DNA of 49,525 nt from an uncultured Flavobacterium sp. (GCF_947632075.1 NZ_CANRNX010000010.1:1-49525); one strand, 5' to 3'; positions 8,350-16,919 are shown, numbered from the stretch's first letter. Notes: generated by a model not told the origin, from the letters alone. Numbers and translations: made by a program.

Positions 8350-8722
8350 GTTTTCATAAAGTTATAAATTTCAAATTACATTTTTTTTGTTTTTGTAAAT
8401 TATCGACATAAAAAAAATAATTAAAATTGTTTTTTTATCATTAAAACATCTAAAAAGCTTGTTTTTTTTGACAAATTTTTATTAAATTAATTCAAAATAA
8501 TAAAAATGATATATATTAAGTATTTGTTTATTTAAAGTACTTAAACTTACTGAAAATCAAGTTGTAAATTTTGTATATAGATATTTTCTATTGTGCGTTT
8601 TGTTAATTAAACTTGTTTATTTTGTATAATCTTTATTTATAAATAATAAAAAAAATGAATTTTAAATTTAGTTTTATAAATAGGATTGTTAGTTAATTTC
8701 TTTATTTTGATTTTTGAAAATA
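8350..8722. other. AT-rich intergenic region
   Basis: About 370 nt between DUF445 and the fabV terminator, almost entirely A and T. It must hold the DUF445 promoter, but I see no clear -33/-7 pair. The only coding-like item is a 13-codon frame at 8655-8696 (MNFKFSFINRIVS) with an A-rich leader, followed by the bidirectional hairpin at 8723-8752; I do not call it a gene. No RNA gene was recognised. Confidence 0.5.
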
Positions 8723-8752
8723 AAAAAAGACACCAAATTTGGTGTCTTTTTT
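8723..8752. terminator. fabV terminator
   Basis: Perfect 30-bp palindrome from A6 to T6 with core GACACCAAATTTGGTGTC; the terminal runs make it a terminator in both directions. It lies 17 nt beyond the fabV stop on the minus strand. Confidence 0.85.
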
Positions 8753-8769
8753 ATTTATATGATTTTGAT

Positions 8770-9966
8770 TTATTTGATACTTTCAACCATTACCATCTCA
8801 TTAGCGTCTGCGTCGTAATCAATTTCCGGGAAGTTAAATCCAAATAAATTAAAGAAATCATTTCTGTATCCTTCAATATCAGATAATTCTTCTAAGTTTT
8901 CTGTAGTGATTTTTTCCCAAAGTTCTGCAACTTCAGATTGAACATCTTCTCGCATTTCTAAATCATCAACACGAATTCTACCTTGTTCATCTAAAGCAAC
9001 TCCATCTTTATTATACAAACGTTCAGCGAATAAGCGTTGCATTTGCTCAATACATCCTTCATGAATTCCTTTAGCTTTCATAACTTTATATAATAAAGAA
9101 ATATATAAAGGAACTACTGGAATAGCAGAACTTGATTGAGTAACTAAAGCTTTGTTTACAGAAACATACGAAATTCCGTTTAAATCTGCTAATAAATCAT
9201 TAATTACAGAAACTGTTGCTTCTAAATCATTTTTAGCTTGTCCAATTGTTCCATTTCTATAAATTGGGAAAGTTAATTCAGGTCCGATATAAGAATAGGC
9301 AACCGTTTTTACACCTTCTGCTAAAACACCTGCAGCTTTTAAATCTTCCATCCAAAACTTCCAATCTTCACCACCCATAACAGCGATAGTGTTATCAATA
9401 TCTTCTTGATTTTCGATAGGGTTAATTGTGATGTCAGAAACTACACCAGTATGGAAATCAACAGTTTTATTTGAGAATGGTTCAGCAATTGGTTTTAAAA
9501 CTGAAGCGTAAGCAACACCAGTTTTAGGATGTGTTCTTCTTGGAGAAGCTAAACTGTAAACAACTAAATCAATTTGACCTAAATCTTGTTTAATTAATTC
9601 AATAGTTTGTTTTTTGATTTCATCAGAAAAAGCATCACCGTTGATAGATTTTGCATATAAACCAGCAGCATGTGCTTCTTTTTCAAAAGCTGCAGAATTA
9701 TACCAACCTGCAGTTCCTGTTTTACCTTCAGAAGCTTCTTTTTCAAAAAACACTCCAATTGTAGCAGCGTCTGAACCAAATGCAGCTGAAATTCTTGATG
9801 CAATACCAAATCCAGTTGAAGCACCAATTACTAAAACTTTTTTAGGTCCGTTTTCAATTTTACCTTTTGCTTTTACGTATTCAATTTGATTTTTAATGTT
9901 TTGAGCAGCTCCTTCTGGATGTGCAGTCAAACATATAAAACCTCTTGTTCTTGGTTTGATTATCAT
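8770..9966 (-). CDS. fabV: Enoyl-ACP reductase FabV (trans-2-enoyl-CoA reductase)
   Basis: NADH-dependent reductase of the last step of fatty-acid elongation; the FabV class is intrinsically less sensitive to triclosan than FabI. Started at 9966 the protein is 398 residues, the normal family length, beginning MIIKPRTRGFICLTAHPEG; the open frame runs upstream to 10047, but those 27 residues are not family-like. Motifs in the 398-residue numbering: nucleotide-binding GASTGFGIASR near 48-58, and the catalytic Y236-x8-K245 in PIYRNGTIGQAK, matching the characterised Yersinia enzyme within one residue. TAACTTTG at 10060-10067 (minus strand) is a promoter-like -7 box; it would give an 85-90 nt leader before 9966. 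Confidence 0.95.
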   Translation of the reverse strand: MIIKPRTRGFICLTAHPEGAAQNIKNQIEYVKAKGKIENGPKKVLVIGASTGFGIASRISAAFGSDAATIGVFFEKEASEGKTGTAGWYNSAAFEKEAHAAGLYAKSINGDAFSDEIKKQTIELIKQDLGQIDLVVYSLASPRRTHPKTGVAYASVLKPIAEPFSNKTVDFHTGVVSDITINPIENQEDIDNTIAVMGGEDWKFWMEDLKAAGVLAEGVKTVAYSYIGPELTFPIYRNGTIGQAKNDLEATVSVINDLLADLNGISYVSVNKALVTQSSSAIPVVPLYISLLYKVMKAKGIHEGCIEQMQRLFAERLYNKDGVALDEQGRIRVDDLEMREDVQSEVAELWEKITTENLEELSDIEGYRNDFFNLFGFNFPEIDYDADANEMVMVESIK

Positions 9967-10175
9967 TGTTGTTCTTATTTTTAGGTATGATTTATCTAAG
10001 AGTTTTTGTGTTAGATTTTTTAGTTTTAAATGTTTAAAAAACATCATTCAAATAACAACCAAAGTTAAATATTTATATCTTCATAAAAAAGTAAAAATAG
10101 TGTTTCTAAAAATTCTTAAAATTTTAAATCTATTATTCACTAGTTTGTATATATTTGTTAGAAATTTATTAAAAT

Positions 10176-10766
10176 ATGAAAAAAAAAATTATACTTTTTG
10201 TTACATTTTCATTGTTTAGTTTAGCGCAAGCTCAAGTTAAATATCCAGAATCATCTTCAAAAGTTTATTCTAAATCAAATGAGATTAGATTAGGAGCACT
10301 TAAAGCACTTTTTGGAAATGGTTTAGAATTAAGTTACGAACGTGTTCTTGATACAAATAAAGGGTTTGGAGCTACTTTATATGTTGCTAAAGCGGAAGAT
10401 GGAATTTTAAATCAGAATTTTTCAGTTTCGCCATATTTTAGATTTTATTTTACGAAAAGTGAAGAATATGGAGCTAAAGGTTTTTTTGCAGAAGGTTTCT
10501 TAGATTTTTATTCTGGTAAAAATTATTATTATAATTATTACGGATCAATCGATTATGAAAATGGATATCCGGTTCATAACGGTTATAGTGAAGAAGTTAA
10601 AAAGAATTTTTTCGATACTGCTATTGGTTTAACTTTAGGAAAGAAATGGGTTAATACTTCTGGTTTTGTTTTGGAAGCAAAATTAGGTTACGGTAGAAAT
10701 TTATTAAAAGAAAACATAAATGATGGTGTCTTAAAGTTCGATTTAAGTGTTGGATACCGTTTTTAA
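10176..10766 (+). CDS. Secreted or outer-membrane beta-barrel-like protein
   Basis: A 196-residue protein with a clear signal peptide (MKKKIILFVTFSLFSLAQAQ, cleavage after A-Q-A). The mature part is rich in alternating aromatic and Gly residues, e.g. EIRLGALKALFGNGLELSYERVL, FSVSPYFRFYFTKSEEYGAKGFFAEGFLDFY, and ends in an outer-membrane-type strand LKFDLSVGYRF with a terminal aromatic. It looks like a DUF3575-type small outer-membrane protein; function unknown. It is monocistronic, with a TATATTTG -7-type element at 10150-10157 and a strong terminator after it. Confidence 0.8.
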   Translation: MKKKIILFVTFSLFSLAQAQVKYPESSSKVYSKSNEIRLGALKALFGNGLELSYERVLDTNKGFGATLYVAKAEDGILNQNFSVSPYFRFYFTKSEEYGAKGFFAEGFLDFYSGKNYYYNYYGSIDYENGYPVHNGYSEEVKKNFFDTAIGLTLGKKWVNTSGFVLEAKLGYGRNLLKENINDGVLKFDLSVGYRF

Positions 10767-10780
10767 GAGCTCTAAAGATT

Positions 10781-10826
10781 AGATTTATAAAAAAAGCCTT
10801 CATTTGAAGGCTTTTTTTATAAATCT
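10781..10826. terminator. Long bidirectional terminator
   Basis: Perfect inverted repeat with 21-bp arms (10781-10801 and 10806-10826) around ATTT; the core is GCCTTC/GAAGGC flanked by A7/T7. The right arm contains the last codons of the convergent GNAT-fold gene. Confidence 0.85.
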
Positions 10827-11935
10827 AAACGAAATGTTTTTCTTTCTTTATGCGTTATTGGATCAAATTGCTGCCAAAGTTGCTGAATTTTATTATTTTC
10901 AATAAGTAAAGGATTTGTTTCAACTGTTTTAATTTTTCGCTTTTTAAAACTTTTGTGTAAATCTCTGAATATTAATGCTGTAATTCCTTTATTTTGATAT
11001 TTTGGATCAACCCCGATTAAATAAAATTCAACATGATCATTCTTTTTTAAAGCTTGAAGTAAATACCACCATCCAAACGGAAATATTTTTCCTTTCGTTT
11101 TTTGGAAGGCTTTTGAAAATGAAGGCATCGTGATTCCAAATGCAATTAATTTACCATGTTCATCTACAACACAACTAATAAAATCTGGGTGAATAAAGTT
11201 AAGATACTTATCTTTATAATGATCGATTTGAAATTGTTGAATAGGTACAAAGCTCTGCAATTCCGAATATGTATTGTTTAGTAATTGAAACATTTCATCA
11301 ACATATGGTAAAACGTCTTTTATAGAATTAAATTCTAATGATTTAACTTTATATCTTTTCTCAATTAAAGCTGAAATTTTTGTCATATCAATAGTTTCGG
11401 TGATTTTTTCAATCTCCATAAAATATTCAATCCATTCAGCTTCAGGTTTATATCCCAATTGCTTCAAATGTTTTTGATAATATTCATAATTGTAAAAACC
11501 AATCATTGTAGCTATTTGATCGAAACCACCTGTAAGCATTCCAGCTTTATCCATATTAGAAAAACCCATCGGACCTTCAATGTATTCTAATTTATTTTCA
11601 ATAGCTAACTCTTTTACTTTTGCTAGTAAAGCTTCGGTAACTTCAATGTCATCAATCATTTCAAGCCAACCAAATCTAGCTTTACGTTTGTTTAAATCGT
11701 TAACTTCTGTCCAATTTATAATTGCGGCAACTCTTCCTACAATTTCATTGTTTTTATATGCTAAATAATACTTTACATCAACCGTTTTAAAAATATCTTG
11801 ATTTGGATTGAAGCTTTTTAATTCGTCTTTTTTAATTGAAGGAACCCAATATTTATTGTTTTTGTATAATTTAAAAGGAAATTCTACAAATTCAATTAGT
11901 TCTTTTTCTGATTTTATTTCTTTAACTTCTATCAT
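10817..11935 (-). CDS. GNAT-fold protein (YghO-like)
   Basis: A 372-residue cytoplasmic protein with an N-terminal segment FVEFPFKLYKNNKYWVPSIKKDELKSFNP (about 17-45), a GNAT-like region with GRVAAIIN (about 67-74) and a second acyltransferase-like region containing FYLIGVDPKYQNKGITALIFRDLHK (about 303-327); NKG is a plausible acetyl-CoA loop. Homologues in Bacteroidota are often labelled GTP cyclohydrolase without support, and E. coli YghO is a relative. Substrate unknown. It is translationally coupled to the upstream outer-membrane protein gene (TAATG overlap) and is the last gene of a three-gene minus-strand unit starting with the spermidine-synthase-like gene. Confidence 0.8.
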   Translation of the reverse strand: MIEVKEIKSEKELIEFVEFPFKLYKNNKYWVPSIKKDELKSFNPNQDIFKTVDVKYYLAYKNNEIVGRVAAIINWTEVNDLNKRKARFGWLEMIDDIEVTEALLAKVKELAIENKLEYIEGPMGFSNMDKAGMLTGGFDQIATMIGFYNYEYYQKHLKQLGYKPEAEWIEYFMEIEKITETIDMTKISALIEKRYKVKSLEFNSIKDVLPYVDEMFQLLNNTYSELQSFVPIQQFQIDHYKDKYLNFIHPDFISCVVDEHGKLIAFGITMPSFSKAFQKTKGKIFPFGWWYLLQALKKNDHVEFYLIGVDPKYQNKGITALIFRDLHKSFKKRKIKTVETNPLLIENNKIQQLWQQFDPITHKERKTFRLDL

Positions 11936-12825
11936 TATATTTCGTTTTCAGTATCTGATTTTCTGTATTTTTTATTTGTTCGCCATGATGCACCAATCAT
12001 AACATTAGTTTTATGAGTTGCATTAGTTAAGGTTGTTCCTCCAGATAAATCTAATTGAAGATTTTTATTTACTAAATAAGTAAAACCACCTCGCAATATA
12101 AAATTATCATCGAAGCTTTGTTTTACACCTTCATATTTTCTGAAATAACCTTGAATCTCAGCAAAAGCAGACCAGTTTTTGCTAAAGCCATAAGATAATG
12201 TTGCTATATATCCGTAGCTTCTAAAATCATCATTTGTAGCATTTTCTATTATTAAATTGGTAACAAATGTAAGTTGATTATTTATGTGTTGTTGCGTTAT
12301 GATCATTCCTTTTAAAGTTGTACCAGGAATATTTTCAGGAAAATAATGATCGTTTCCTTTAAAATCAGCTCCTACATAAAGAGCAACTGCAGGTACTAAT
12401 CTTCTCCATTTATATCTTTGATTTGCTTTCCAGCTGTAAACATTTATTTTTTCAACATAATTTCGATAAGAATCGTATATCATATATTTTGCTCCAAGAG
12501 TAACTTGTTGAAAGCCGTTATAATTTTGGTTAGTATTGAAGATTTTTTCTTTAGTATCATCATATTTAAAATCGGCAACAAATTCTAATTGTTCAAAAAA
12601 AGCACCATATCTAAATTGAAAATCTACAAGAGTTTTACTAGCATTTTGTTCTTTGCTGAATTCATTTTTTTGAAAACCAAATCCTGCTTCAACTTGAAAA
12701 ATAGATTTACTAACTGAGTAAGCTCCCATTGAAAAACTAGGACGATTTGCATTGATCTCTGAAGTATATTGAGCTTTTGCAATTGAGTTTAATAAAAGAA
12801 AGCAGAAAAATATAATTCTTTTCAT
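11935..12825 (-). CDS. Outer-membrane beta-barrel protein (phenol MetA-like transporter)
   Basis: A 296-residue protein with a signal peptide (MKRIIFFCFLLLNSIAKAQ) and a start to the mature chain, INANRPSFSMGAYSVSKSIFQVEAGFGFQ, typical of MetA-pathway-of-phenol-degradation-like outer-membrane proteins. The rest consists of alternating amphipathic strands and closes with LDLSGGTTLTNATHKTNVMIGASWR. No enzyme motif is present. The family name does not imply phenol metabolism here; a channel or structural role is as likely. It is 9 nt after the spermidine-synthase-like gene and overlaps the GNAT-fold gene. Confidence 0.75.
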   Translation of the reverse strand: MKRIIFFCFLLLNSIAKAQYTSEINANRPSFSMGAYSVSKSIFQVEAGFGFQKNEFSKEQNASKTLVDFQFRYGAFFEQLEFVADFKYDDTKEKIFNTNQNYNGFQQVTLGAKYMIYDSYRNYVEKINVYSWKANQRYKWRRLVPAVALYVGADFKGNDHYFPENIPGTTLKGMIITQQHINNQLTFVTNLIIENATNDDFRSYGYIATLSYGFSKNWSAFAEIQGYFRKYEGVKQSFDDNFILRGGFTYLVNKNLQLDLSGGTTLTNATHKTNVMIGASWRTNKKYRKSDTENEI

Positions 12826-12834
12826 TGTGTTAAT

Positions 12835-13503
12835 TTATTCAAATTCTTTTTTAATAAGAATCAATTCATTTTTATCATTTAGGTTTGGGAAACTTTGAAC
12901 CTGATATTTAGATTCTAAAAAATATTGTTTATAGATAAGGTTTTTCTCTTCTGACTTTTTATTTAATACAATACTGTTAAACAAAATGTAGCCTTTAGGC
13001 TTTAAAATTCGTTTTGTATTTTCAATGAATTCATCAGAATATAAAAAATCTGGCATGAAGCAATCTTCAAAAATATCAATAATGATCAAATCAAATAATG
13101 AATTAGTTTCTTTAACATATTGATTTGCATCGGCTAAAATCATTTCAAAATTTGAAATTTCATTTATTTTAAAATATTTATTAGCAATTTTAATTACTAC
13201 CGGATCTATTTCAATTCCAGTGATTTTATTATCATACTTGAATTCATCTGTTAAAGTTTTGATTACGCTACCACCAGCAACACCTAAAACTAGAATATTC
13301 TGCATTTGATTAATCGATTCATAACCAATTTTAAGTAAACCTTTTCTTAAAACTTTTTGAAGATTACCATAAGAATAATTTGTACGTTTTGTATCTAAAA
13401 GTAATTTACCGTTATATAAAGTAAGTTCTAATTGCTCACTTACGTTTGAAGGAATAACTTCAAGCGGAACAGGTGTTAGGTAACTAATTATTTTCTTTAT
13501 CAT
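12835..13503 (-). CDS. Spermidine-synthase-like methyltransferase-fold protein
   Basis: A 222-residue Rossmann-fold protein with nucleotide motif ILVLGVAGGSVIKTL (about 70-84), acidic ribose-binding residue in ITGIEIDP (about 93-100), motif LADANQYV and the DLIIIDIFEDCFMP segment where polyamine synthases have their catalytic acid. The N-terminal beta domain of true spermidine synthases is short here, and aminopropyltransferase residues are only partly kept, so the reaction is uncertain. Flavobacterial homologues are annotated as spermidine-synthase-family or SAM-dependent methyltransferases. It is probably the first gene of the unit with the outer-membrane protein and GNAT genes; the XRE regulator ends 31 nt upstream. 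Confidence 0.75.
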   Translation of the reverse strand: MIKKIISYLTPVPLEVIPSNVSEQLELTLYNGKLLLDTKRTNYSYGNLQKVLRKGLLKIGYESINQMQNILVLGVAGGSVIKTLTDEFKYDNKITGIEIDPVVIKIANKYFKINEISNFEMILADANQYVKETNSLFDLIIIDIFEDCFMPDFLYSDEFIENTKRILKPKGYILFNSIVLNKKSEEKNLIYKQYFLESKYQVQSFPNLNDKNELILIKKEFE

Positions 13504-13534
13504 TCGTTCAAATATTATTCAAATATACTAAAAG

Positions 13535-14026
13535 TTACCTAGAACGAAATATTTTAAAAGTTCCATCTTTATAGAAAATAGTGATGTTTTCAATTTCAGG
13601 TTCTGCATTTATATTAGGTGACTTAAAATTATTTTTAGGAATTTGATTTTGGATTGTTTTAGTTGTATTTTTTAAAATGAAGTTTTCTGATTCTTTCAAT
13701 TTTTCTTCTATTAAATTATCTTCATTATCGTATTGAAAATCTAATAAATTATCTTCATCCTTTGAAACTTTAATGTCAGCAATAGGAATAGTAGGAGAGG
13801 TTTCATTATTTATAAAATAATCTCCTTCACCTAAAGTGAGCCATGTTAAACTAATGCCAGGAAAGTTTTCATAAATTTTTAAAATGAAATCTAAGCTAGG
13901 TTTGTTTCTTCCTGAAAGAATATGTGACAGGCTAGATCTTTGTACTCCAATTTTATCTGCAAATGAAGCGGCATTAAGTGAATATTTTTCAAAAATAATA
14001 AGTAATCTTTTATTGAAGTTTTCCAT
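13535..14026 (-). CDS. XRE-family transcriptional regulator
   Basis: A 163-residue regulator with an N-terminal helix-turn-helix (about 15-65): FADKIGVQRSSLSHILSGRNKPSLDFILKIYENFPGISLTWLTLGEGDYF, the common flavobacterial XRE form. A long acidic linker (about 75-145) leads to a short C-terminal motif ENITIFYKDGTFKIFRSR, possibly for oligomerisation. A perfect 42-bp palindrome lies 9 nt upstream of its start and contains a TACATTTG -7-type element on the same strand, so negative autoregulation is likely. Two further copies of the palindrome core lie 166-204 nt upstream. Targets beyond itself are not known; the divergent small secreted protein at 14431 is a candidate. Confidence 0.88.
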   Translation of the reverse strand: MENFNKRLLIIFEKYSLNAASFADKIGVQRSSLSHILSGRNKPSLDFILKIYENFPGISLTWLTLGEGDYFINNETSPTIPIADIKVSKDEDNLLDFQYDNEDNLIEEKLKESENFILKNTTKTIQNQIPKNNFKSPNINAEPEIENITIFYKDGTFKIFRSR

Positions 14027-14034
14027 AAAAAGTC

Positions 14035-14076
14035 AATTAATATAAATATTTACAAATGTAAATATTTATATTAATT
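14035..14076. promoter_or_regulatory. Operator-like 42-bp perfect palindrome overlapping XRE promoter
   Basis: Perfect inverted repeat with 20-bp arms and an AA centre; core TTTACAAATGTAAA (14049-14062). On the minus strand the core contains TACATTTG (14053-14060), a Bacteroidota -7 match placed about 27 nt before the XRE start codon. Binding by a dimeric repressor here would block the promoter. The binding protein is inferred from adjacency. Confidence 0.65.
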
Positions 14077-14191
14077 AATTTAAAAGTTTTGTTGTATGAA
14101 ATTAAATATAAAACTAAAGGTTTAAATAAAGTATTTTAATATATTGATTTCTAATGATTAAATAATTAAAACTATTCTCTCAATCATTCAG

Positions 14192-14230
14192 TTTACAAAT
14201 GTAACTAGATGAATTGTTTACAATTGTAAA
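14192..14230. promoter_or_regulatory. Tandem operator-like palindromes
   Basis: Two more copies of the XRE-proximal core: TTTACAAATGTAAC (14192-14205) and TTTACAATTGTAAA (14217-14230), 25 nt apart start to start. They sit mid-way in the 404-nt gap between the XRE gene and the divergent gene at 14431. The rest of that gap is AT-rich, with nothing else recognised. Confidence 0.6.
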
Positions 14231-14430
14231 AAAAGTTTTAATTGATTATTTAACTAATTAACAATAATGTTTGTTTTTTATATAAAACACAATATCAGGT
14301 TCTGAAAAAAATATTTTTATAAAAAAGACATCTTTTTATGTAACATTTTTAAAGATTAAGCAACTAATTAATAAAAGAATGATTTAAGATTATGCATCAG
14401 TATTAAAAAAATAATTTAAAATAAAATATT

Positions 14431-14817
14431 ATGAAAAAGGCTATCGGATTATTTGTTTTTTCTTTCTTATTGTTGTTCGTGAGTATATCTTATAAGAATT
14501 CAAATCAACTTGTAAATAATCGAAAATTGAACGGTAAACTAATTGAATATTCTAGCGATGAAATTGTAGATAATGCTTTAGTTACTGTTTCTGAAAATGG
14601 TAAAATTGTAGCGCAAACAAATGTAGAAAATGATGGTTCTTTTTCTTTTGATGAATTACCAAATAAAATTTTAAACTTAAATGTTGAAAATGTTTCTTAT
14701 TCTTCTGTAAATGCAACTATTGATTTAGTTAATAATAAGGAAGTGATTATTGAAAAGCTGTATTTAGATTTTAAAATAAATTTATTAGAAGAAATATTAA
14801 TTTTGGTAAAACGATAA
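14431..14817 (+). CDS. Small secreted carboxypeptidase-regulatory-like domain protein
   Basis: A 128-residue protein with an N-terminal signal sequence or anchor (MKKAIGLFVFSFLLLFVSISY), then a beta-sandwich of the CarboxypepD_reg-like type: KLNGKLIEYSSDEIVDNALVTVSENGKIVAQTNVENDGSFSFDELP (about 34-79). The family occurs as plug-like domains on Bacteroidota surface proteins; as a stand-alone module its role is unknown. It is divergent from the XRE regulator across a gap with three operator-like palindromes, and a terminator follows. No clear promoter of its own is visible. Confidence 0.75.
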   Translation: MKKAIGLFVFSFLLLFVSISYKNSNQLVNNRKLNGKLIEYSSDEIVDNALVTVSENGKIVAQTNVENDGSFSFDELPNKILNLNVENVSYSSVNATIDLVNNKEVIIEKLYLDFKINLLEEILILVKR

Positions 14818-14825
14818 TTGAAATT

Positions 14826-14854
14826 AAAAAAGCCAGCTTTAAGCTGGCTTTTTT
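14826..14854. terminator. Bidirectional intrinsic terminator
   Basis: AAAAAAGCCAGCTT (14826-14839) pairs with AAGCTGGCTTTTTT (14841-14854), between the convergent secreted-protein and lytic-transglycosylase genes. Confidence 0.8.
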
Positions 14855-15758
14855 AATTTTTATATCCTTCTATAGGAATTTTAACTGAATATGTTTTTCC
14901 CTCGGTAATAACTAATGAGGAGTCTCTCATCCAAGGATTATGAAGTTTTAAAATTTTGTAATTGATACCTTGATCTAATGCGAATTTTGCTAAATCTTCG
15001 ATACCTTCATTTATTGCAATTTCTTTTGTCTTTATGGGCTGGTATAAAACATCTTTAGGAAGTTTGTAGCCATATTTATCAGGGTTTTCCATAATTTCTT
15101 TTAAAGCTAAAACTCTAAAAACATATCTAGATGTTTCTTCTGTTAAAAGTAAATCGTAATAATCACTGATTCCCTGTGAATTGATTGACCTTTGCATTCC
15201 GTTTACACCTCTATTATAGGCAGCAGCAACCATGGTCCAATTACCAAATTTGTTATATGCTTTTTTAAAATATTCGCAAGCTGCTTCTGTAGATTTTTCT
15301 AAATCATATCTTTCGTCGATAAAATTAGTTACTTCTAAGTTGTACTCTTTTGCGGTTTCTGGCATAAATTGCCAAAAACCTTTAGCTCCTGCAGATGACG
15401 TCGCGTTTGTTAATCCACTTTCAATAACAGCTAAATATTTAAAATCGTCCGGAATACCGTTCTTTTTTAAAATTGGTTCGATGATTGGAAAATATCGATT
15501 AGCTCTCTTTAATATTAAGGTAGTTGAACTGTGTAAATTAATATTTACAACCATTTCTCTGTCTAAGCGTTCTTTTACATCGATTATCTTCATTGGTACT
15601 TTTTCGGAACAAAAATTTAAATTGTTCGGAAAGTAAACGTGATTTTTAACATCAACACTTTTATGATTTGTTCCTTCGGAAGTGAATTGAACAAATAGAA
15701 TTCCTATTGAGAAGATACCGAGAATTGATAATGTTTTATAAGTCCGCTTTTTTTTCAT
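14853..15758 (-). CDS. Lytic transglycosylase (MltD-like SLT domain)
   Basis: A 301-residue peptidoglycan-cleaving enzyme, exported by an N-terminal hydrophobic segment (about 9-26). The SLT domain spans about 95-230: KYLAVIESGLTNATSSAGAKGFWQFMPETAKEYNL with catalytic Glu E113, and the downstream AAYNRGVNGM motif that closes the fold. The C-terminal region (about 245-301) resembles a single degenerate LysM-like module, ILKLHNPWMRDSSLVITEGKTYSVKIP, shorter than the several LysM repeats of E. coli MltD. Its first 23 nt overlap the end of the upstream alpha/beta hydrolase gene, so the two are co-transcribed. Confidence 0.88.
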   Translation of the reverse strand: MKKKRTYKTLSILGIFSIGILFVQFTSEGTNHKSVDVKNHVYFPNNLNFCSEKVPMKIIDVKERLDREMVVNINLHSSTTLILKRANRYFPIIEPILKKNGIPDDFKYLAVIESGLTNATSSAGAKGFWQFMPETAKEYNLEVTNFIDERYDLEKSTEAACEYFKKAYNKFGNWTMVAAAYNRGVNGMQRSINSQGISDYYDLLLTEETSRYVFRVLALKEIMENPDKYGYKLPKDVLYQPIKTKEIAINEGIEDLAKFALDQGINYKILKLHNPWMRDSSLVITEGKTYSVKIPIEGYKN

Positions 15759-16416
15759 TTTCTAAAATAATTTCGGGTAAGTTTTGATTTAACCACTTAA
15801 AATTTGTTAAAATTAGAGTGTGTTTTGCTTTAGGTAAAAAGATTGCATTTTTTATGTTTTTTGAAGGAAAAATTTCATCATCTGTACCATGAATGTGTAC
15901 AATATTTAAATTAGCGTTTGTATTTTTCCAATTTAAAATGTTTTTTATTCCCCAATTTAAGTATGAATTTGAACGAAAAGATAAGTATTTATTGTACAAT
16001 TTAAATCTCTCCTTTTTCTTTTTTGAAGTTACAGTTTTTTTGTAAATATTAAATATTTTATTAAAGAAAGTTCCAAGTGGTAAATATTGTAGATTTAATT
16101 TTTTTGCCACTCTATAAAGAATTGGTAATTCATTTTCATTTTTTACGCTTGAAATTATTATTGTTTTTTCAACTTGAATTGATTTAGCAATTTCTTGAGC
16201 AATTATTCCTCCAAAAGATACACCTATGATAATCGGTGACTTATGATTTATATTTTTGATTAATCTTTGAGTATATTCATTTAAATTTTCATTTTTAAGA
16301 GGTTTTTTCCATTCAATAAAAAAGCATTCAAATTGATCTTTTGGAAGGTCTATTTTTTCGAATATGAGTGAGTTAGCTCCTAATCCAGGGATGAAATATA
16401 CAGGTGTTTTACTCAT
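15736..16416 (-). CDS. Alpha/beta hydrolase
   Basis: A 226-residue cytoplasmic alpha/beta-hydrolase. Oxyanion region YFIPGLGANSLIFEKI near the start, nucleophile elbow GVSFGG with Ser about residue 67, acid in HIHGTDDEIFPSKN (about 173-186) and catalytic His in KAKHTLIL (about 195-202). The substrate is unknown; the small, capless core suggests an esterase or lipase-like enzyme. It overlaps the lytic transglycosylase gene by 23 nt, which suggests coupled expression but not a shared pathway. Confidence 0.82.
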   Translation of the reverse strand: MSKTPVYFIPGLGANSLIFEKIDLPKDQFECFFIEWKKPLKNENLNEYTQRLIKNINHKSPIIIGVSFGGIIAQEIAKSIQVEKTIIISSVKNENELPILYRVAKKLNLQYLPLGTFFNKIFNIYKKTVTSKKKKERFKLYNKYLSFRSNSYLNWGIKNILNWKNTNANLNIVHIHGTDDEIFPSKNIKNAIFLPKAKHTLILTNFKWLNQNLPEIILENEKKADL

Positions 16417-16608
16417 TTTTTTGATTAAATATAAACTAAAATTTGTTTGATATTGTTTTATTTCATTTATTTGTGGAAATAAAATAAAAAGCGACTATTT
16501 TTTTATTATTAATATTTATACTATAAAATTACGATAAATATTTACAAAAAATCGTCGATAAGCCAAAAAAGACATAATAGATTTATTCATTAAAACATTT
16601 ATTTAGTT

Positions 16609-16890
16609 ATGGAATTTAAAAATAATGAATTGTTAAGACAATTTGAAGCACGTTGTGGTGAGAACTTTATTGTAATTGAATATTCTATACAAGAGCGAAA
16701 ATTATTTTTAACTAAGTTGCATGAGAATGGATGTGAAGATGAAGAAAAAATTTCAAAATTTATTAGTATAATCTTAGATAGAGCGGAGGAGAGAAAATTA
16801 CGTATTGTACCTGTAAACTCTAAGATTGTAACGTTCTTTAAGAAAAATCCAAGCTATAAGGAATTATTAGCTACAGGTATTAAAATTTAA
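16609..16890 (+). CDS. YjdJ-like small GNAT protein with altered acetyl-CoA loop
   Basis: A 93-residue protein aligned by eye to the small YjdJ-type GNAT family (PF14542): start NELLRQFEARCGENFIVIEYSIQERKLFLTKLHE and end ERKLRIVPVNSKIVTFFKKNPSYKELLA match the family pattern. The acetyl-CoA loop normally found mid-protein (R/Q-x-x-G-x-G/A) is replaced by NGCEDEEKISKFISIIL, so catalytic activity is doubtful. It may be a non-enzymatic paralogue. It is monocistronic with a strong terminator; the 190-nt upstream gap is AT-rich without an obvious promoter. Confidence 0.72.
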   Translation: MEFKNNELLRQFEARCGENFIVIEYSIQERKLFLTKLHENGCEDEEKISKFISIILDRAEERKLRIVPVNSKIVTFFKKNPSYKELLATGIKI

Positions 16891-16919
16891 AACAACCAAA
16901 AACCAAATAACAACCAAAC

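Noticed and set aside
9614..9889. Open frame of 91 codons on the plus strand
   Set aside because: Antisense shadow of fabV; the coding evidence is all on the minus strand.
9967..10047. 27-residue N-terminal extension of FabV
   Set aside because: FabV family length and motif numbering fit a start at 9966; the extension is Lys- and Leu-rich and unlike the family.
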